Assembly (NCBI GenBank): GCA_013399115.1
Contig: VXAA01005234.1
Coordinates: 124,001 to 188,000, forward strand
Direction: 5' to 3'
Source of the DNA: Anseranas semipalmata
Taxonomy: Eukaryota; Chordata; Aves; Anseriformes; Anseranatidae
Length of the DNA stretch: 64,000 nucleotides
The first letter of the stretch is position 1, and each line of letters begins with the position of its first letter. The notes beneath the pieces were generated by a model, which was not told the origin of the DNA, made no database searches, and worked only from the letters and a program-made list of their open reading frames with translations. The position numbers and the translations under genes are program-made. Below, piece after piece: positions 25,301 to 37,309 of this stretch.

Positions 25301-28300
25301 GTGGCAGCCTCAACAGTGGAGATGACTAGAGGCTGTATTAAGAGTGCTTATGTACTACTTAAATTCACGTGTTGAAAATTCGCAAGAAGAAGACACGCAA
25401 AGTCATAGGGATTTAGAAATCACTGAATGCTTAGTACAGAGGAACTTTCTTGATCATCACAAGCTTCTACTTCTCAGAATACAAGAACAGAAAAAAGGAA
25501 GGATTAAGCGCTGTTAACGCATGCCATTCTCCTTCACTTTCCTGGCACTGGTGTCCTTTCATGTGGTAGTTTGTTTTCCTACAACATGGTTTCAGAAATA
25601 CATCTCTCCAAACATCTGGAAAACATCCACTTGCTCTGCCCACCAGAGCAGGAACCTGCGTAAATTACATTGCCTGTATGCTCCAGCAGGGCCACGTCTG
25701 TGGATTACCTCTACCCTCATCTAAAGACTGGCTTCAGAGCTCATTTTGTGGTTACCTGAAAGCCTGCCATTGCCTCGTGAGAGCTTTTCACAACACATCT
25801 CCTGACGTGTTGAAGGCTTTGATGCCTCTGTCCCTGCCAGCCATGCCTCCTTTTAACCCTCCCCAGTTGCCACAGATCACCCTGGGATGAAAGAACTCAT
25901 GATATGCAGTACCATATGTTTAACTCTGGAAACAAAGAACAAGCAGCAGCTCACCTTTGAAGACTGACCACTAATTCTCCTGCAGAACAAACTCTATCTT
26001 AGCCTTGAGACAAAGGCCATTTACATACCGGGGAGAAAGGGGAGCAGGGAAGGCACAGGCAAGCAAGGGGCAGTAGCATCTTCCCCCCACCTCTGCTGTT
26101 CCAGTATCCACAGCAGCACCAACCAGTTCATAGGAGATCACTCTTGCCTCTATTAAATGCAGATCTAGGTGCCTTTTCCATTCTGATTCCAGCACCCCTA
26201 CTGACTGAGAGCAGAAGCTCACTGCCTGTGCACACAAGGTGTGGACCATTTTGAGCAATGTACAAATGGTTTCATCTTTCTTCCCAAGACATATTTCAAC
26301 CTGAGTGACCTACTTCTTCAAATCTTCTTGAGAGAAAGGACAGGACATTATTCCACACAGCGACTGCTGGAATTCGCCATCCAACAGTTCTCTTTTGTAA
26401 TGCAAAAGCTGTAACAACCAACGGTAACCAAGATTTAGGGTACGATGGCATTTGCTAACCATTTCATTGAATCAAATGTATACAAGCAGCAAAAGGAAAC
26501 ATCAACAAATTCCAGATGCAGAATGTAATTTTGTTTGGATGGCACAATGTTTCATATTGTTTTCTATAGGAAAAAAAAAGTCATCATTAAAGCAGTGGAA
26601 TTTCAGTAAACTATGTTTTGGGTTACAGCCCAGAATAGTTACACTTGGCAGTTCAGAGGCATGGGTAAAATATTCCAAGGTTCATAAATCCTTGACTTTA
26701 ATTTGTAGATATAGGTTACAGCTTTAGTATCACTGCAAGGGGGTAAATCATGCTCCCACCTAAACAGTTGCCAAAGGGCCCCGTACCAAGCCTTTCAGCT
26801 CTACTGGGCAGCTTTTAGGAAAACCATACATCAATGTCTTTCAGGTTCCCATGCCAGTCAGATACTATATACTCACAGTAGAAGGCTTCCTTGGCTGGAA
26901 CAGGCTCTGCAGCACCTATTTTTAACTCACATGCTTAGATGGTGGTGACCCATAAAGGAAAAGATATCTGGAGGTGGACTGGAAGCGAACAGGGTGATTC
27001 CTCTCTCACATCAGGCTACATCAACTATCTCAGTCCTGTAGGCTCAGTAGGAGGAGGCAGTTTGGAACTGTTAGAAATTAATTTGCAAAAGCAAAAATAC
27101 AGCAGCAGCATTCAGTAGCCTATAAAGAATTTCATCTAATTTGCATTCTCTGGAACAAGTTAAAAGCTTCCAGCAGCACATACCTATGAAAAAAGCAGCT
27201 AATAATATCTGGGAAGAGTTATTTGACTAAGATCTCATTTGATATTAGACACGTCATCTGCGTGCTTCTTTCAGGGCTTGGGTTCTTAGCTGTGTTAAAT
27301 TAAGCGCTTAAGAAACTGCAAACAGGACTTATTGGTAGGATGCTGGTTTGTACAACAAAGACCTTGCAATTAAGATCTGTCACATGGGCAACATACCATG
27401 CCATGACAGGATAATGGACTTGTAGGTGAAGCACAAGACTGTCCCAATAGACTGAACTCTACAGACAGCACCCAATTTGTCCCATCAGACCACTGTTCAC
27501 ACAGTTATTTTTCATTCCTCATCTTAAATACATTCTTATAAGAACTTTGAAAAGATTTGTCTCTGGACTAAAGGTGACCTTTCATCCATTTTGTTAAAAG
27601 CTTTTGCTACAACCAAAACAAAACAAAAAAAAACTTTTGTTCTACAAGAAAATTAAATTAGTAGTTATAACTTAAACTAGTGAACAATCAAAGGCTGAAA
27701 ATTCTAGCATATGCTGAAGAAACACCTGAAGAAATTCCAGTGAAGTCAGTGGGACTTCTCAAGTGTTTCAAAGTAGATCCTCAATCTAATAAATTACAGA
27801 GTTAGTATTGGGAGAGCCAGGAAGTCGCCTGTAACAGTGCAAAGTGTTAGTCTGGGACAATATTGCCTTCCTACCAGGCCTCAGTCACTGCTTGGTTGAT
27901 TTCAGTTTGCTTTTGTAGTAGTTGCATAATTTTTCCACCCATATTCCCTCCCAGGAGTCTGTCCTGGAATTTTGTCTTTGGAAATTATGTGATTTTCTTA
28001 GCATCAGACATATTCTGAACTACCGTGCTCTGCCTATAAACCACATTTCCCCCAGAGGTGCATCAGAATTCGGTACCTACAATTCTTTCCATTTTTGCAT
28101 GGTGACAAAAAAGCAATCCTTCTTCCTAAGACACAACCTTTGTTTTTTAATTAGTTACAACAAGCTTATGAGAAAAGCTTTCTTTAAAGAGAAAAAAATC
28201 AACAACTAAACAGCAGTTTTCTTAACTTGTGTGTCCTGACACTCCTGTATGGTAGACTAGGCAGTACTAGCTTCTTCAGAACACTCAGACTGACACCTGT

Positions 28301-31300
28301 GTTAACCTAGCTCTTGCAAACAATTCCCAAATTTTGGAGAAAGGGAGTCCCTTATCATTTAGACAGACTTTCTTTGTTCTTTCAATTCCTGCTCACCCAC
28401 ACCAGCTCTACAAACGTAGTGTGAGGCTGAGCAAGACTCCTCAGAGCCACTGGTCCTACCATAGTCCCATAACAGCACCAGGCCTTTGGGTGGTTCGCCC
28501 TGAGACATTGGTTCCTCGCTGCTTGTTTTTACTGACAGCCTCCTATTAAACTAAGGCAACATGTCCACCCAGTAAACATCCAATAACCGGGTCGCCATCT
28601 AACATTCATAAATTACAGAGCAGCTCCACTTCCAGGACTGAGCCAAACCCCAAAATGAAGTGCTGACCCAGATTAAAAATGCTCCCGGAGAGGGAGAAAA
28701 TTGTGGCCTTGTGCGTTATGGTCTCACGGTGCCTCCACCTCGGAGGGTTCGCAGGCTTGTACCGAACTGTGCCAAGCAGGCAGTAAATCTTCGCCGGAGA
28801 CAACCGTGCTTCTCTAGAGAAATCTACTCTCTTGAAAACAGTGCTAGATAAAACACAGTTGCATTGTATCACAGTCTGTCATGCCAAATGTATCTTCTCC
28901 CACAAATGCTCTGAAAGAAGTTGAAAAATAAGTAAAGACATTTCCAATAAATCCAGATTTATATATAATGTATATTGGACTGCAGATGTCAGGGGAATGT
29001 AGAATGCTTTTCTAATGGAAGAATTCAAAGAAAAACCCAGAGTTTTAACACGTAAAGAATGCAAATATCCTGCAAAGTCTGCAGATGCATGACCCATGCA
29101 TAAGTGTACAAATCAAACGACTGGGTGTGCAGAAGGCTATGCAGAAACCCAAATGCCATTTGTACTTTTATGTCACTAACTGCTACCCGCAATGACTATA
29201 ATGTCTCATTATTTGGGTTTTCATGGACCCAGATCCTCAGACACACTCAAATCTGGGAGGCTTGGGACTCATGATCGTGATGCACAGTACCTCTAGTCAT
29301 AAGCCAGACACCGTAAATGCGCTTTACAATATGACCATTTGTCCACAAAGCCTGCATTTAAAACAGGGTAAGAGACGGATGTAAACAGGCAGAACACAAG
29401 GAAATGCATCCAACTCAGCACAGGCAATATTGGCACCCCAACTAGGTTAACCCAAGCCAACCAAACTCACAATTCAGCGGAAGGCTGAGCCTGATCCTCA
29501 GAGCACTAGTTCCAACATCACCCTATAACAACCATCGGTTGTGTACGTGGTTCACCTTCAGACATGGTGAAGGTGCTCAGCCGCTGTGAAGAGCCAGGCA
29601 TACGCTGTACGCAACACGACGAGGGAGTCTGAAGTGCCTGTGCCTGCAAAGCCGGGCAGCCGCTCGCACAGGCTAAGGTCATCACCAGGACACGGGGCAC
29701 TGTATTGGAAAGGGGCTATGCATCTCAGTTCACATCCGGCCTACAACAATTTCTCTTTTATATCTTATTTACATCATTATCTGAATAGAAACACAGTAAA
29801 TGAGGTTAAGTTACAATGGTAAACAAGAATTTCAGGTTTAAGCTTTGATTTAGATGATCTGTTTTCTGATAGTGCTTATGTTAATTGTGCAGTTCAGTTA
29901 TTTCTGGAATAACAGTAGGCAGAGTTTATAAACAGGTAACCTACAACAATGTTTCCTCATTCCCCCGCCTGCTTAATAAACTGAAGGATCACCTAAATTT
30001 AAAACAATATATTTAAAACATTAGGAATCATTTCCTGGAGTGGTGCCTCATTTGTTTTCAACTTTTTTTAACCAAAAAAAAAAAAAAAGCCCAAACTCTG
30101 AATGTTTGTTTATTGCTTTTATTTTTCAATTGTATTTATTTCTGTGCTTGTACGAGTGGAAACACATAACTTTTTTTATTTTTACAACAGCCCTTTCAAA
30201 AAAGGAAGTCAATTGTGCTCCTAATTGTGTGCATTTTTCAACAGAGGTCCATAAGATACGAGAAAGTGGACCACAAAATGATAACAAAGATTAACTTAAA
30301 AGTTTTTTTTTTATATACACTAGTGAGTAATTTGCAATCATGTTTAGATATGCCTACTTACAAGAAACAGATGATGCCCATTTCAATTTTTTTTCCTTTA
30401 AATTTCAAACTTCCCTAAATTCTTAAATTCCCTAATCTTACAGTCTGGAGACTTTAAAGTCTCCCTCCCGCAGATTCCCCAGGGATATTTCCTAATGCAC
30501 TGAGAACTAAAAGATAAGCGTTCTGTGATGGTGTTCACACTGTTCGCTGCATTGTTTTCTTTTCCCCCAATTTTCAGAGAAACATACAGTAACGAAACTG
30601 CCACTCCCTCAGTGAGAAGACTTGTTCCCATCGACATAGATGACAAAACAAGGAAGGAAAAAAAAAACACACTGCAGTGCTTTAAAACTTTGTTCATGTT
30701 GCAGTCCTAAGCAGCATGATTCTCAAAGTGTTTATAGTTTACAGCCTAAAACTGACCAAAAAATTAAAGTGATTTTTGTGCCATACCTTCAGCTAATATT
30801 GAAATTAAATTTTTTGAGATTATTTTCTTTTAAAGACACAAATGTAGCAGAGGTACAGCCATGCAATAATGGTAAGGGTACATCGTACAGCGATGACAGG
30901 AGGAGAACAACCGGGATTGTGTATTCCTTATGATTCCTTCAGCATATGTTTCTTCACTGCCATGGAGGACTTTGCGCTAAGCCCCATGAAGATACTCCTT
31001 GCTTTTAAAAGCGTGCCTTCAATATGCAGCTGTGGTTGGGCCACCTATATCATGAGATTGACCCCTGACCCTGCACTGCCTGCTCTGCTACAGGCTTCCT
31101 TTCCCTGGGGACAGGCAGGGGAGGGTAGTATTTCGCGGCTGCCATTCCAAAGCAAAAGCTAGAAGTCCAAGAGTCTTTACTTAATAAATAAAATTCCAAC
31201 ACTATTCACAGCAGTGATGTCTCAGTTTACATGGAGAGTTGACAGAGTTTTCTTCTAGCTAAGGGGCTCAAGTGAGTTACAGCGATGAAGGAAGACCCAA

Positions 31301-31874
31301 GAATGTTGATTAATAGATATTGTAATCTACAAAAAGGAGGACCAAAATTCCCATCCATTCCAGCCGTCAAGGAAAGCGAGAGGGCAGGACTAAGGAGGCA
31401 ACCAGAGATCCAGCAATGTGCAGTATCAGTGGCACTCTCCCCAGATCAGGTAACGCTTTGTTCTTTGCAAATCCTGGAACAACTCATGTTTGAAAAATTC
31501 TAAATATTGGCACAGAGACAGGGCTCCGAGGACACTGCACCCCACTGCAGGGCACGTGACGGATTTGAGGTACACAAACTTTACTACTGACCAGAAGCAC
31601 AGATGGAAATATCTTATTGCTCCGTATTTTCCTCTCTTGCACAGGCAGTAATTAGGCTTCTCATCTGTTTGGTTTAGCTTCAGGGCTAAACTATCAAAAA
31701 CCAAAATCTGCCTGTTAGTGAGATATGGCACACTGCAAGCCCACCCAGCACATTAACTTCCAAACCTGCGTGTCTCTGTTCCTCCAGAAGAAGGGAATCT
31801 CTTGTCTGTGGTCACCAAATCAGAGCTCTGCTGGCTGCCAAGGAGCTGCTGGAACCATTCAGACAGCTGGGAAA
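22368..31874. other. Non-coding unique DNA, no gene seen
   Basis: About 9.5 kb without a supportable gene. The longest open frame, 142 codons on the minus strand at 22952-23380, shows no domain hallmark. Simple sequence: a T12-13 run near 25049-25061, an A/G-rich tract at 25211-25270 (listed separately) and an A15 run near 30075. G+C is a little higher around 29620-29700. No interspersed repeat family was recognised, though decayed ones may be present. Confidence 0.45.
25211..25270. repeat. A/G-rich low-complexity tract
   Basis: Nearly pure purine run of AAAAG, GAAGAA and AAAAAG words without exact period. It encodes a chance poly-Lys/Glu stretch in one frame. Confidence 0.9.
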
Positions 31875-32037
31875 AGCCTGAACTGGTTCAGCTGGGGAGG
31901 CCGTGAACTGCCATCACCGGAGGGGTGGGAAGGGGTTGGACGAACTGCCACGAGTGATGCTGGTGTGTGCGATGAAGGGAATGGACTGGGTGAGAAACTT
32001 TCCAACCCCCTTCCAATCCAGAGAGCATTTTCACAAC
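31875..32037 (+). mobile_element. CR1-type LINE 3' end, degraded
   Basis: The order of motifs matches the end of old amniote CR1 elements on the plus strand: GGGGAGGCCGTGAACTG, CCATCACCGGAGG, GGTTGGACGAACTGCCA, GATGCTGG, GGAATGGACTGGGTGA, then CTTTCCAACCCCCTTCCA just before the terminal region. The element is 5'-truncated and lacks intact ATTCTATG octamers. No part of a reverse transcriptase frame is present. Confidence 0.75.
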
Positions 32038-33202
32038 AGCTATATTACTTTGATTCTTATTCCTACCTACCCAGGTAATTTCACAACAACAAAGGCACAT
32101 CCAGCATCCTCATTTTCACTGATTATCAGCAGTCTTGCTAGTACACCATCTATAAAACAGGTATCTTTCAGTTTACACTCCCAGCGACGAAAGAAAGCAG
32201 ACAGACATCTAACCCTAACAGAAATTACCTGTCAGCCTCAGACATCCCAGCAGAGCACCTAGCTCGTGATTATTGCAAGATCACTCTCCAGAAACTCTGA
32301 TGATTATGAGGAGCCTTTTTTACAAGTTTCAGATGAACGGCTACTTCTGGCATGATGACAATGCAATAAACACACATTTCAAAGCTACTTTCGTCAGGTT
32401 CCTCTGTTGTTCACTGGACAGTTGCCAGAAAGAATAAAAATGTTACCCAGGGGTGAGCTCTCTGAAGGCATTAGGTGCTGGAGCTCAAGTTCTGTGCTGA
32501 TGGATCTTACAGAACCTTAATTATGAGGATACCAATAATTCTGAATTCAATGTTAGATTTATGCAAAACAAGGTAATACAACTTCTTTTTTTTTTTTTTT
32601 AATTAGACAAAGCAAAACACAATCAGCCCTCCAATACTGTGATTGGAGATTTCTCAAAAGAAAAAACAGAAATGAGAACAAAAACCAAAACCCACACTCA
32701 CAGGGAGGCTAGTAACCATCAGTCATCTGTTAAATGAAACCTGTTCTTTCTTTCAGATTAGCTACTGTCTAGTGGTACATAATTAATATTGATTTGAAAG
32801 GCAGTCTGCCCAAGGGATCCAGAATAAGTGATTGTAGTACATGCTGACAAATGAAATATCATAATGGCCAGTTTACAGCATGACTTGAATGAATGTCTAA
32901 CAGTAGGAGTGTTTTTTCCCCCCTCTCAGACTTCCAAAAGGCTAACTTCTAGTTTGACCAGATTTTAAATACTGGAAAATGGAAATAAGATTTGAAGAAA
33001 CTGGAAAGTACTATTCTATTTTTTCAAACACTTTAATCAGTTTTTCATGTCAAGCCTAGACTGCGTGTCTCAGTGAAGGAATTTCTCTGTGAAAGTCAGT
33101 GGACTAAACAATGGCATTAAAAACTGCATTCCTGTGTGTTTTTTGTGTGCATGTTCAGTTAGCCAGAGATCTCCCAACACAATTAGGGAAAAGGAGGGCT
33201 AG
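32038..33202. other. Non-coding unique DNA
   Basis: Unique A+T-rich sequence with a T16 run at about 32585-32600. No gene or repeat family recognised. Confidence 0.45.
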
Positions 33203-33400
33203 AGGTCAGTGCTGTAACCTAGGATTTTAGCAACCTGATTTTCATTTCTGGCCCTGCTATGGATTTTCTATGAGACGGTGCAAGTCTCCATCTCTTTGTG
33301 TCTTATTTTCGTACCTGTGAAATGAGGGTAACAGGATCACCTCCCAGAGACATGGAAAGGATAAAAACTGAAGACCTTAAGAAAATTAGATAGAAGATAT
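33203..33400 (+). mobile_element. MIR-like SINE relic
   Basis: The core and 3' part align by eye with the tRNA-derived MIR consensus: a CTGGCCCTGCTATGG block (consensus ...GGCTCTGCCACTTACTA), GCAAGTCTCCATCTCTTTGTGTC (consensus GGGCAAGTTACTTAACCTCTCTGTGCCTC), ACCTGTGAAATGAGGGTAACAGG (consensus ATCTGTAAAATGGGGATAATA), and CACCTCCCAGAGACATG...GGATAAAAACTGAAG. High divergence fits an ancient insertion shared across amniotes. Confidence 0.7.
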
Positions 33401-36164
33401 TCCTCTGATAGAAGAGTGACAGACCAAAGGGTTAGAAGACCCTAACCTTCTGCAGACAGCCTTGTCTAACACACTTGCTGTCACAAATGCAGTGGAGGGA
33501 CCACACTTCAAAACGTTGAGCACTTTTAACTACAATTTTGCTTAATAAATACAACCAGTAGCTTCCTTGGAGGAAAAAAAAAAAAGAGAGGAAAAAAAAA
33601 GGTTGTCATTTACCTCCCCATCAAGCCTCCTCCCTCAAAGCCACACATACAGCCGATTCAGCATTTGGCTCATCATAGGGAGTGAGACGCTGGTGAGGGG
33701 GAATGGAGATCGGGGGAGAGGAAGGAGGAAGCCCTCCTTGCTCCCTTCTATTGCTCTTTTCCTCTCCTGAGCAGAGGGGTTCAGGGAAAGGGTAGGAGCA
33801 TACTTGTGGAGAGAACATTGTAAGGTGATAAGTAAAAGGATAAGCCAAAGAGTGTTTGCACATATAAACCAGCTGCTGCATAAGAGACCTACTTACACCT
33901 TGCACTGACAGTAAGGAGCTTTCTTTCACCTCTGTAATGACTCGTGCAAGAAGCATCATCAGAGCTACGCAGACTTCTTACCCTGGCAGGTTCTCCACAC
34001 TAGAATATTAACTCCTGAAATGCAATTATTCTGAGAATGAAACAGAGATTACTAAAGTAGATAGTAACATTACATAATTTAGTAGAAGCTGTGCTCTTGA
34101 CCAGGACAGGACCTGGACAGATTTCCTATGTTTCCATAAAACATCCCATTTCCCTCTATACAATCCTATCTCAGGAAACAAACAAAACAAAACAAAACAA
34201 AACAAAATCTATTAATTGTAGGTTCTAAGACTGAAGAAGGAAATGGCAAGTTATATTAAGAAAAACAGGGGGACACTTTAAAAAAGAAAAAAAAAAACAA
34301 CAAGATGTTACCAATTGCTAGAAGCAGATACATGTGTATCTTTTGTGCACCCTTTGGAGCTGAAGCAAAACTAAATTTTAGACCCACTCCTTTTTCTTCA
34401 GCTTACTTTTGAACAAGAACACTGAATTGTAGATTTGTCTGAATAAAAAAATCAGGATTAATCCCAGAAATTAGTAACATATCTCAATAAGATTATTTAA
34501 TCTCCTTAAACTGTTTGTTTTCAAGTCCAAAACATTTTAAAGCTTACTACGTAAATACTGGGCTTCTGAGCATCCTGCTGAATTCAACAGGACAGAAAGT
34601 CTAAGGCATCATTAAAGATAACACATTGTTTGCATTTTTCATAAAGACATCAAGAGTATTTCATCTCTCTGAAACACAATCTCCCACAGGGAATTATGGA
34701 TGAGCAAAAACAGAACAAGTGGAAGTTAAATAATTTTTTTTTTTTAATGCCAAGAAGCCAATGGGTTAAGCTCTCAATTTATCTTTGTTTCTGCAAAGAT
34801 ACAACACTATTTCAAAGACATTAAGAGTAAGACCACACCTGTGTTTCTCTAATGGTGGCCTGCTGAAAATATTTGTTAGGCATTGTGTCAGAATCCAGAG
34901 CACATTCTTTCACTTTATGATTAACCTTTAAGGAGATTATGTTGGGAAAACGCTCTAAGTGACATTCATACTAAATTAACTGCGTTCATACTGGAAAGGG
35001 TTTACCCTTGAAGTCGGCGGTGTTTTTCAAACAAAGCTTAAGGCAGCCATAGAGTACATGTCCATAGGAAACAGAATACGGAACCAAATACTGAAAACAA
35101 GCCAGGGATGTTTTGAAATGTAGGCAGTGGTAAATTCAATACTCCAAAAAAAAAAATGACAGATGAGAGAAACTGACCCTTCTTTTAATAAGATCTGGTC
35201 CTAGAGATGAGCAAATCACCTTCAGTAAAGCAAAACCTGACCAGAACCTGGACACATGTTGCAAATAAAGCCCTTCTTCCCCTCATCCCATAAATACCCC
35301 AAACATCTATAAAAAGTTCTGCCACCTCTGATGGGCTTGGCACTACTCCAAAGTGTTCCTCCTGACAGGGTTTGCTCCCTGGATCCATGTCAGCTGGTGC
35401 AACTCCAGCCTTGTTTCATTGAGCGTTTATCTCAGAGACTAAAGCAAAAGTCAGAGGCTGCCTGAATCTGGGCATTTGGCCAAATCTGCAAAGACAAAGA
35501 ACTTTGTCCAGCACAATGCTAATAAATGATTACACCCTCCCTTTACAAAACATTAATTCACTTGACTTGGGGCATAGGGTTCTTTTTCAACCCTACAGTA
35601 GGGGTTTAAAGAAAAAACATGCCCACTTGTGAAGCAACTGCAACAAGACCTGATCAAACATATTTTCCCACAGTTACCTTGAACAGACTCCCTCATCCCA
35701 CACCCGAGTGATTTGTAGCATAAATGAAGTGGCAGCAACAACACAAAAGTAAATGCAATCTGCGTGTTTTGGAAGAAACGTGTCAGTTGCACAACACAAA
35801 GGCTCTGCTGCGTTCCCTGCTGCTCCGCACGTGTATGGCCACTTATGGTGGCAACTGTGAGGATGATCCCTGAATGCCCAGTTTCTCATATTCTTCTGTT
35901 TAAGTACTGCTTGTAGACTGCTGCCCACCTGCCTCAGCACTCTGCGTTGGACCTTTGCCTGATCCACATGGTTGTTCCTAAATTCTCGATGCAAAATAAC
36001 GGAGAATGCTACAAGAGCGGCCAAGTCCTGCACCTCCACTCCTCTGCTGGGGAGGATGGCGAAGCTGCTGAGCGGCAGTGCTGTACACCAGAAGCCATTT
36101 GGAGTGCAGAGCCCCAGAAGCTCCACAGCCCTCAAAACCTAAAAAAAATTTTTCATGTTCTTGA
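33401..36164. other. Non-coding unique DNA, no gene seen
   Basis: Contains a purine-rich A/G tract at about 33567-33602, an (AAAAC)n repeat (listed separately), and A-runs near 34295 and 35146. A 153-codon open frame on the minus strand (35674-36135) shows no recognisable domain and no splice or promoter context, so it is not called. Confidence 0.45.
34176..34207. repeat. (AAAAC)n microsatellite
   Basis: About six AAAAC/ACAAA pentamer units ending at AAAATCT. Confidence 0.9.
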
Positions 36165-36180
36165 GCACCACCTACTGGTA
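36165..36180 (-). promoter_or_regulatory. CTCF-like binding site
   Basis: GCACCACCTACTGGTA matches the reverse complement of the CTCF core (SYGCCMYCTRSTGGYR) at all but one position, where G is replaced by A. The site lies 300 bases from a GC-rich patch. Single-motif matches occur by chance, so occupancy is only inferred. Confidence 0.35.
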
Positions 36181-36489
36181 CCTTGGCCGCTGACACTCGC
36201 ACAGCCGCCTCTACCTGCACTTCAGAGCCCGGCGCCTGGGACTCCTCTTTCAGAGGGAAGGACCAGGGCTACCTCCTCCCCAGCTGCTGCACTGCTTCCT
36301 TAGGCATCTCCGAGCAGTTATCAGGTAGTGTTTGATAAATGAGAACGGCAGACTGATGAAGCCCGATCCTTTCCTCAGGGGTAACATCCATAAGTAAGAC
36401 AACTCTAGGTGTACCTGTAACACCATTTAAATCTGGACTAAAAGTGTGATTTTGGGAAACAAACATACCAGTTGTCCCCCCTCTCTGTG

Positions 36490-36815
36490 CTTTAGTTCAC
36501 AACGCGGGAGCCCTGAGCAGCGGTCCCACCTCGCTCACCCCTCTGTCCCTCTGCCCTTCGCTGCCAGCACCCCCTGCTCCCCGCTCCCACGTTTTCCCAG
36601 AGCACCGGGAAGCCGCCCGGGATGCCCACTGCAGGACCTGCTGCATCCTGCGCTGCCAGAAGAGCAGGAGGAAGAGGCAGAGCACTGCTGGCTTGACCCC
36701 CTTACCCTTCCCGAACAGCACAAGCACGTCCCGGCCCTGCAGCCTGCCAGAGGCCTCGCCTCGCCTCGCCTCCCCTCGCAGCGGCCCCCAGCAGCCTGCG
36801 GTTTGCGCTCACACA
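36490..36815. other. GC-rich, CpG-enriched patch
   Basis: About 22 CpGs in 325 bases, C-rich on the plus strand, with a short (CCTCG)n run at 36753-36778. Open frames of 178 codons (plus, from 36446) and 76-93 codons (minus) run through it. Their P/R/S/A-rich translations are what GC-rich DNA gives by chance. It could be a weak CpG island or promoter, but no transcript signal is visible. Confidence 0.4.
36753..36778. repeat. (CCTCG)n short tandem repeat
   Basis: Three to four GCCTC/CCTCG pentamer units followed by a degenerate copy. Confidence 0.8.
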
Positions 36816-37284
36816 TGCCCCCACATCAGCCCAATAACACAAGTGCCTGTAACACTGCGCAGTTTTGCCTCTGCAATCACAACCTATTTCCTTTCTTCTT
36901 CTCAGTCTCCTTCAGGCACCCAGGCAAAGGGAGGGAGAGAAAGCAGGAGGAGTTAACCCTTTCTTCATCTCTGGCCAGATAGTGCCTTTATCCTGTACTT
37001 CAAAGGTGCCCGTTTCAGAGTCTGAGGCTGGAGAGGAATTACCCTGCCATACGTCCAGCACAGTGAGGAGATTTAACAGGCAGCACACTGTCGTACTGTT
37101 GCATGCATTCACATTTATGCCACAAGTCTTGCCGTCTTCAATATTGTCTTCGGTTTCATGAGAGCCTCAGCATTTACTTGGTCAAAAGGAAAAAAATCTG
37201 CTTCTCAAAGTTATGAAGAAAAACTGAAAAACATGGCTAGGATGCAAGAGACCAGTGCAAGAAATCAAAACTAAAAAAAAAAAA

Positions 37285-37309
37285 NNNNNNNNNNNNNNNN
37301 NNNNNNNNN
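37285..37309. other. Assembly gap (25 N)
   Basis: N run directly after a 12-base A homopolymer and before T-rich sequence. This suggests an unresolved A/T-rich simple repeat, and the true length is unknown. A frame reading through it (minus, 37182-37421) is not real evidence of coding. Confidence 0.98.

Noticed and set aside
35674..36135. 153-codon minus-strand frame
   Set aside because: No hallmark; alternative frames open on both strands; treated as chance.
36446..36982. 178-codon plus-strand frame
   Set aside because: Product of a C-rich, CpG-enriched patch; P/S/R-rich translation; several other frames open over the same bases.
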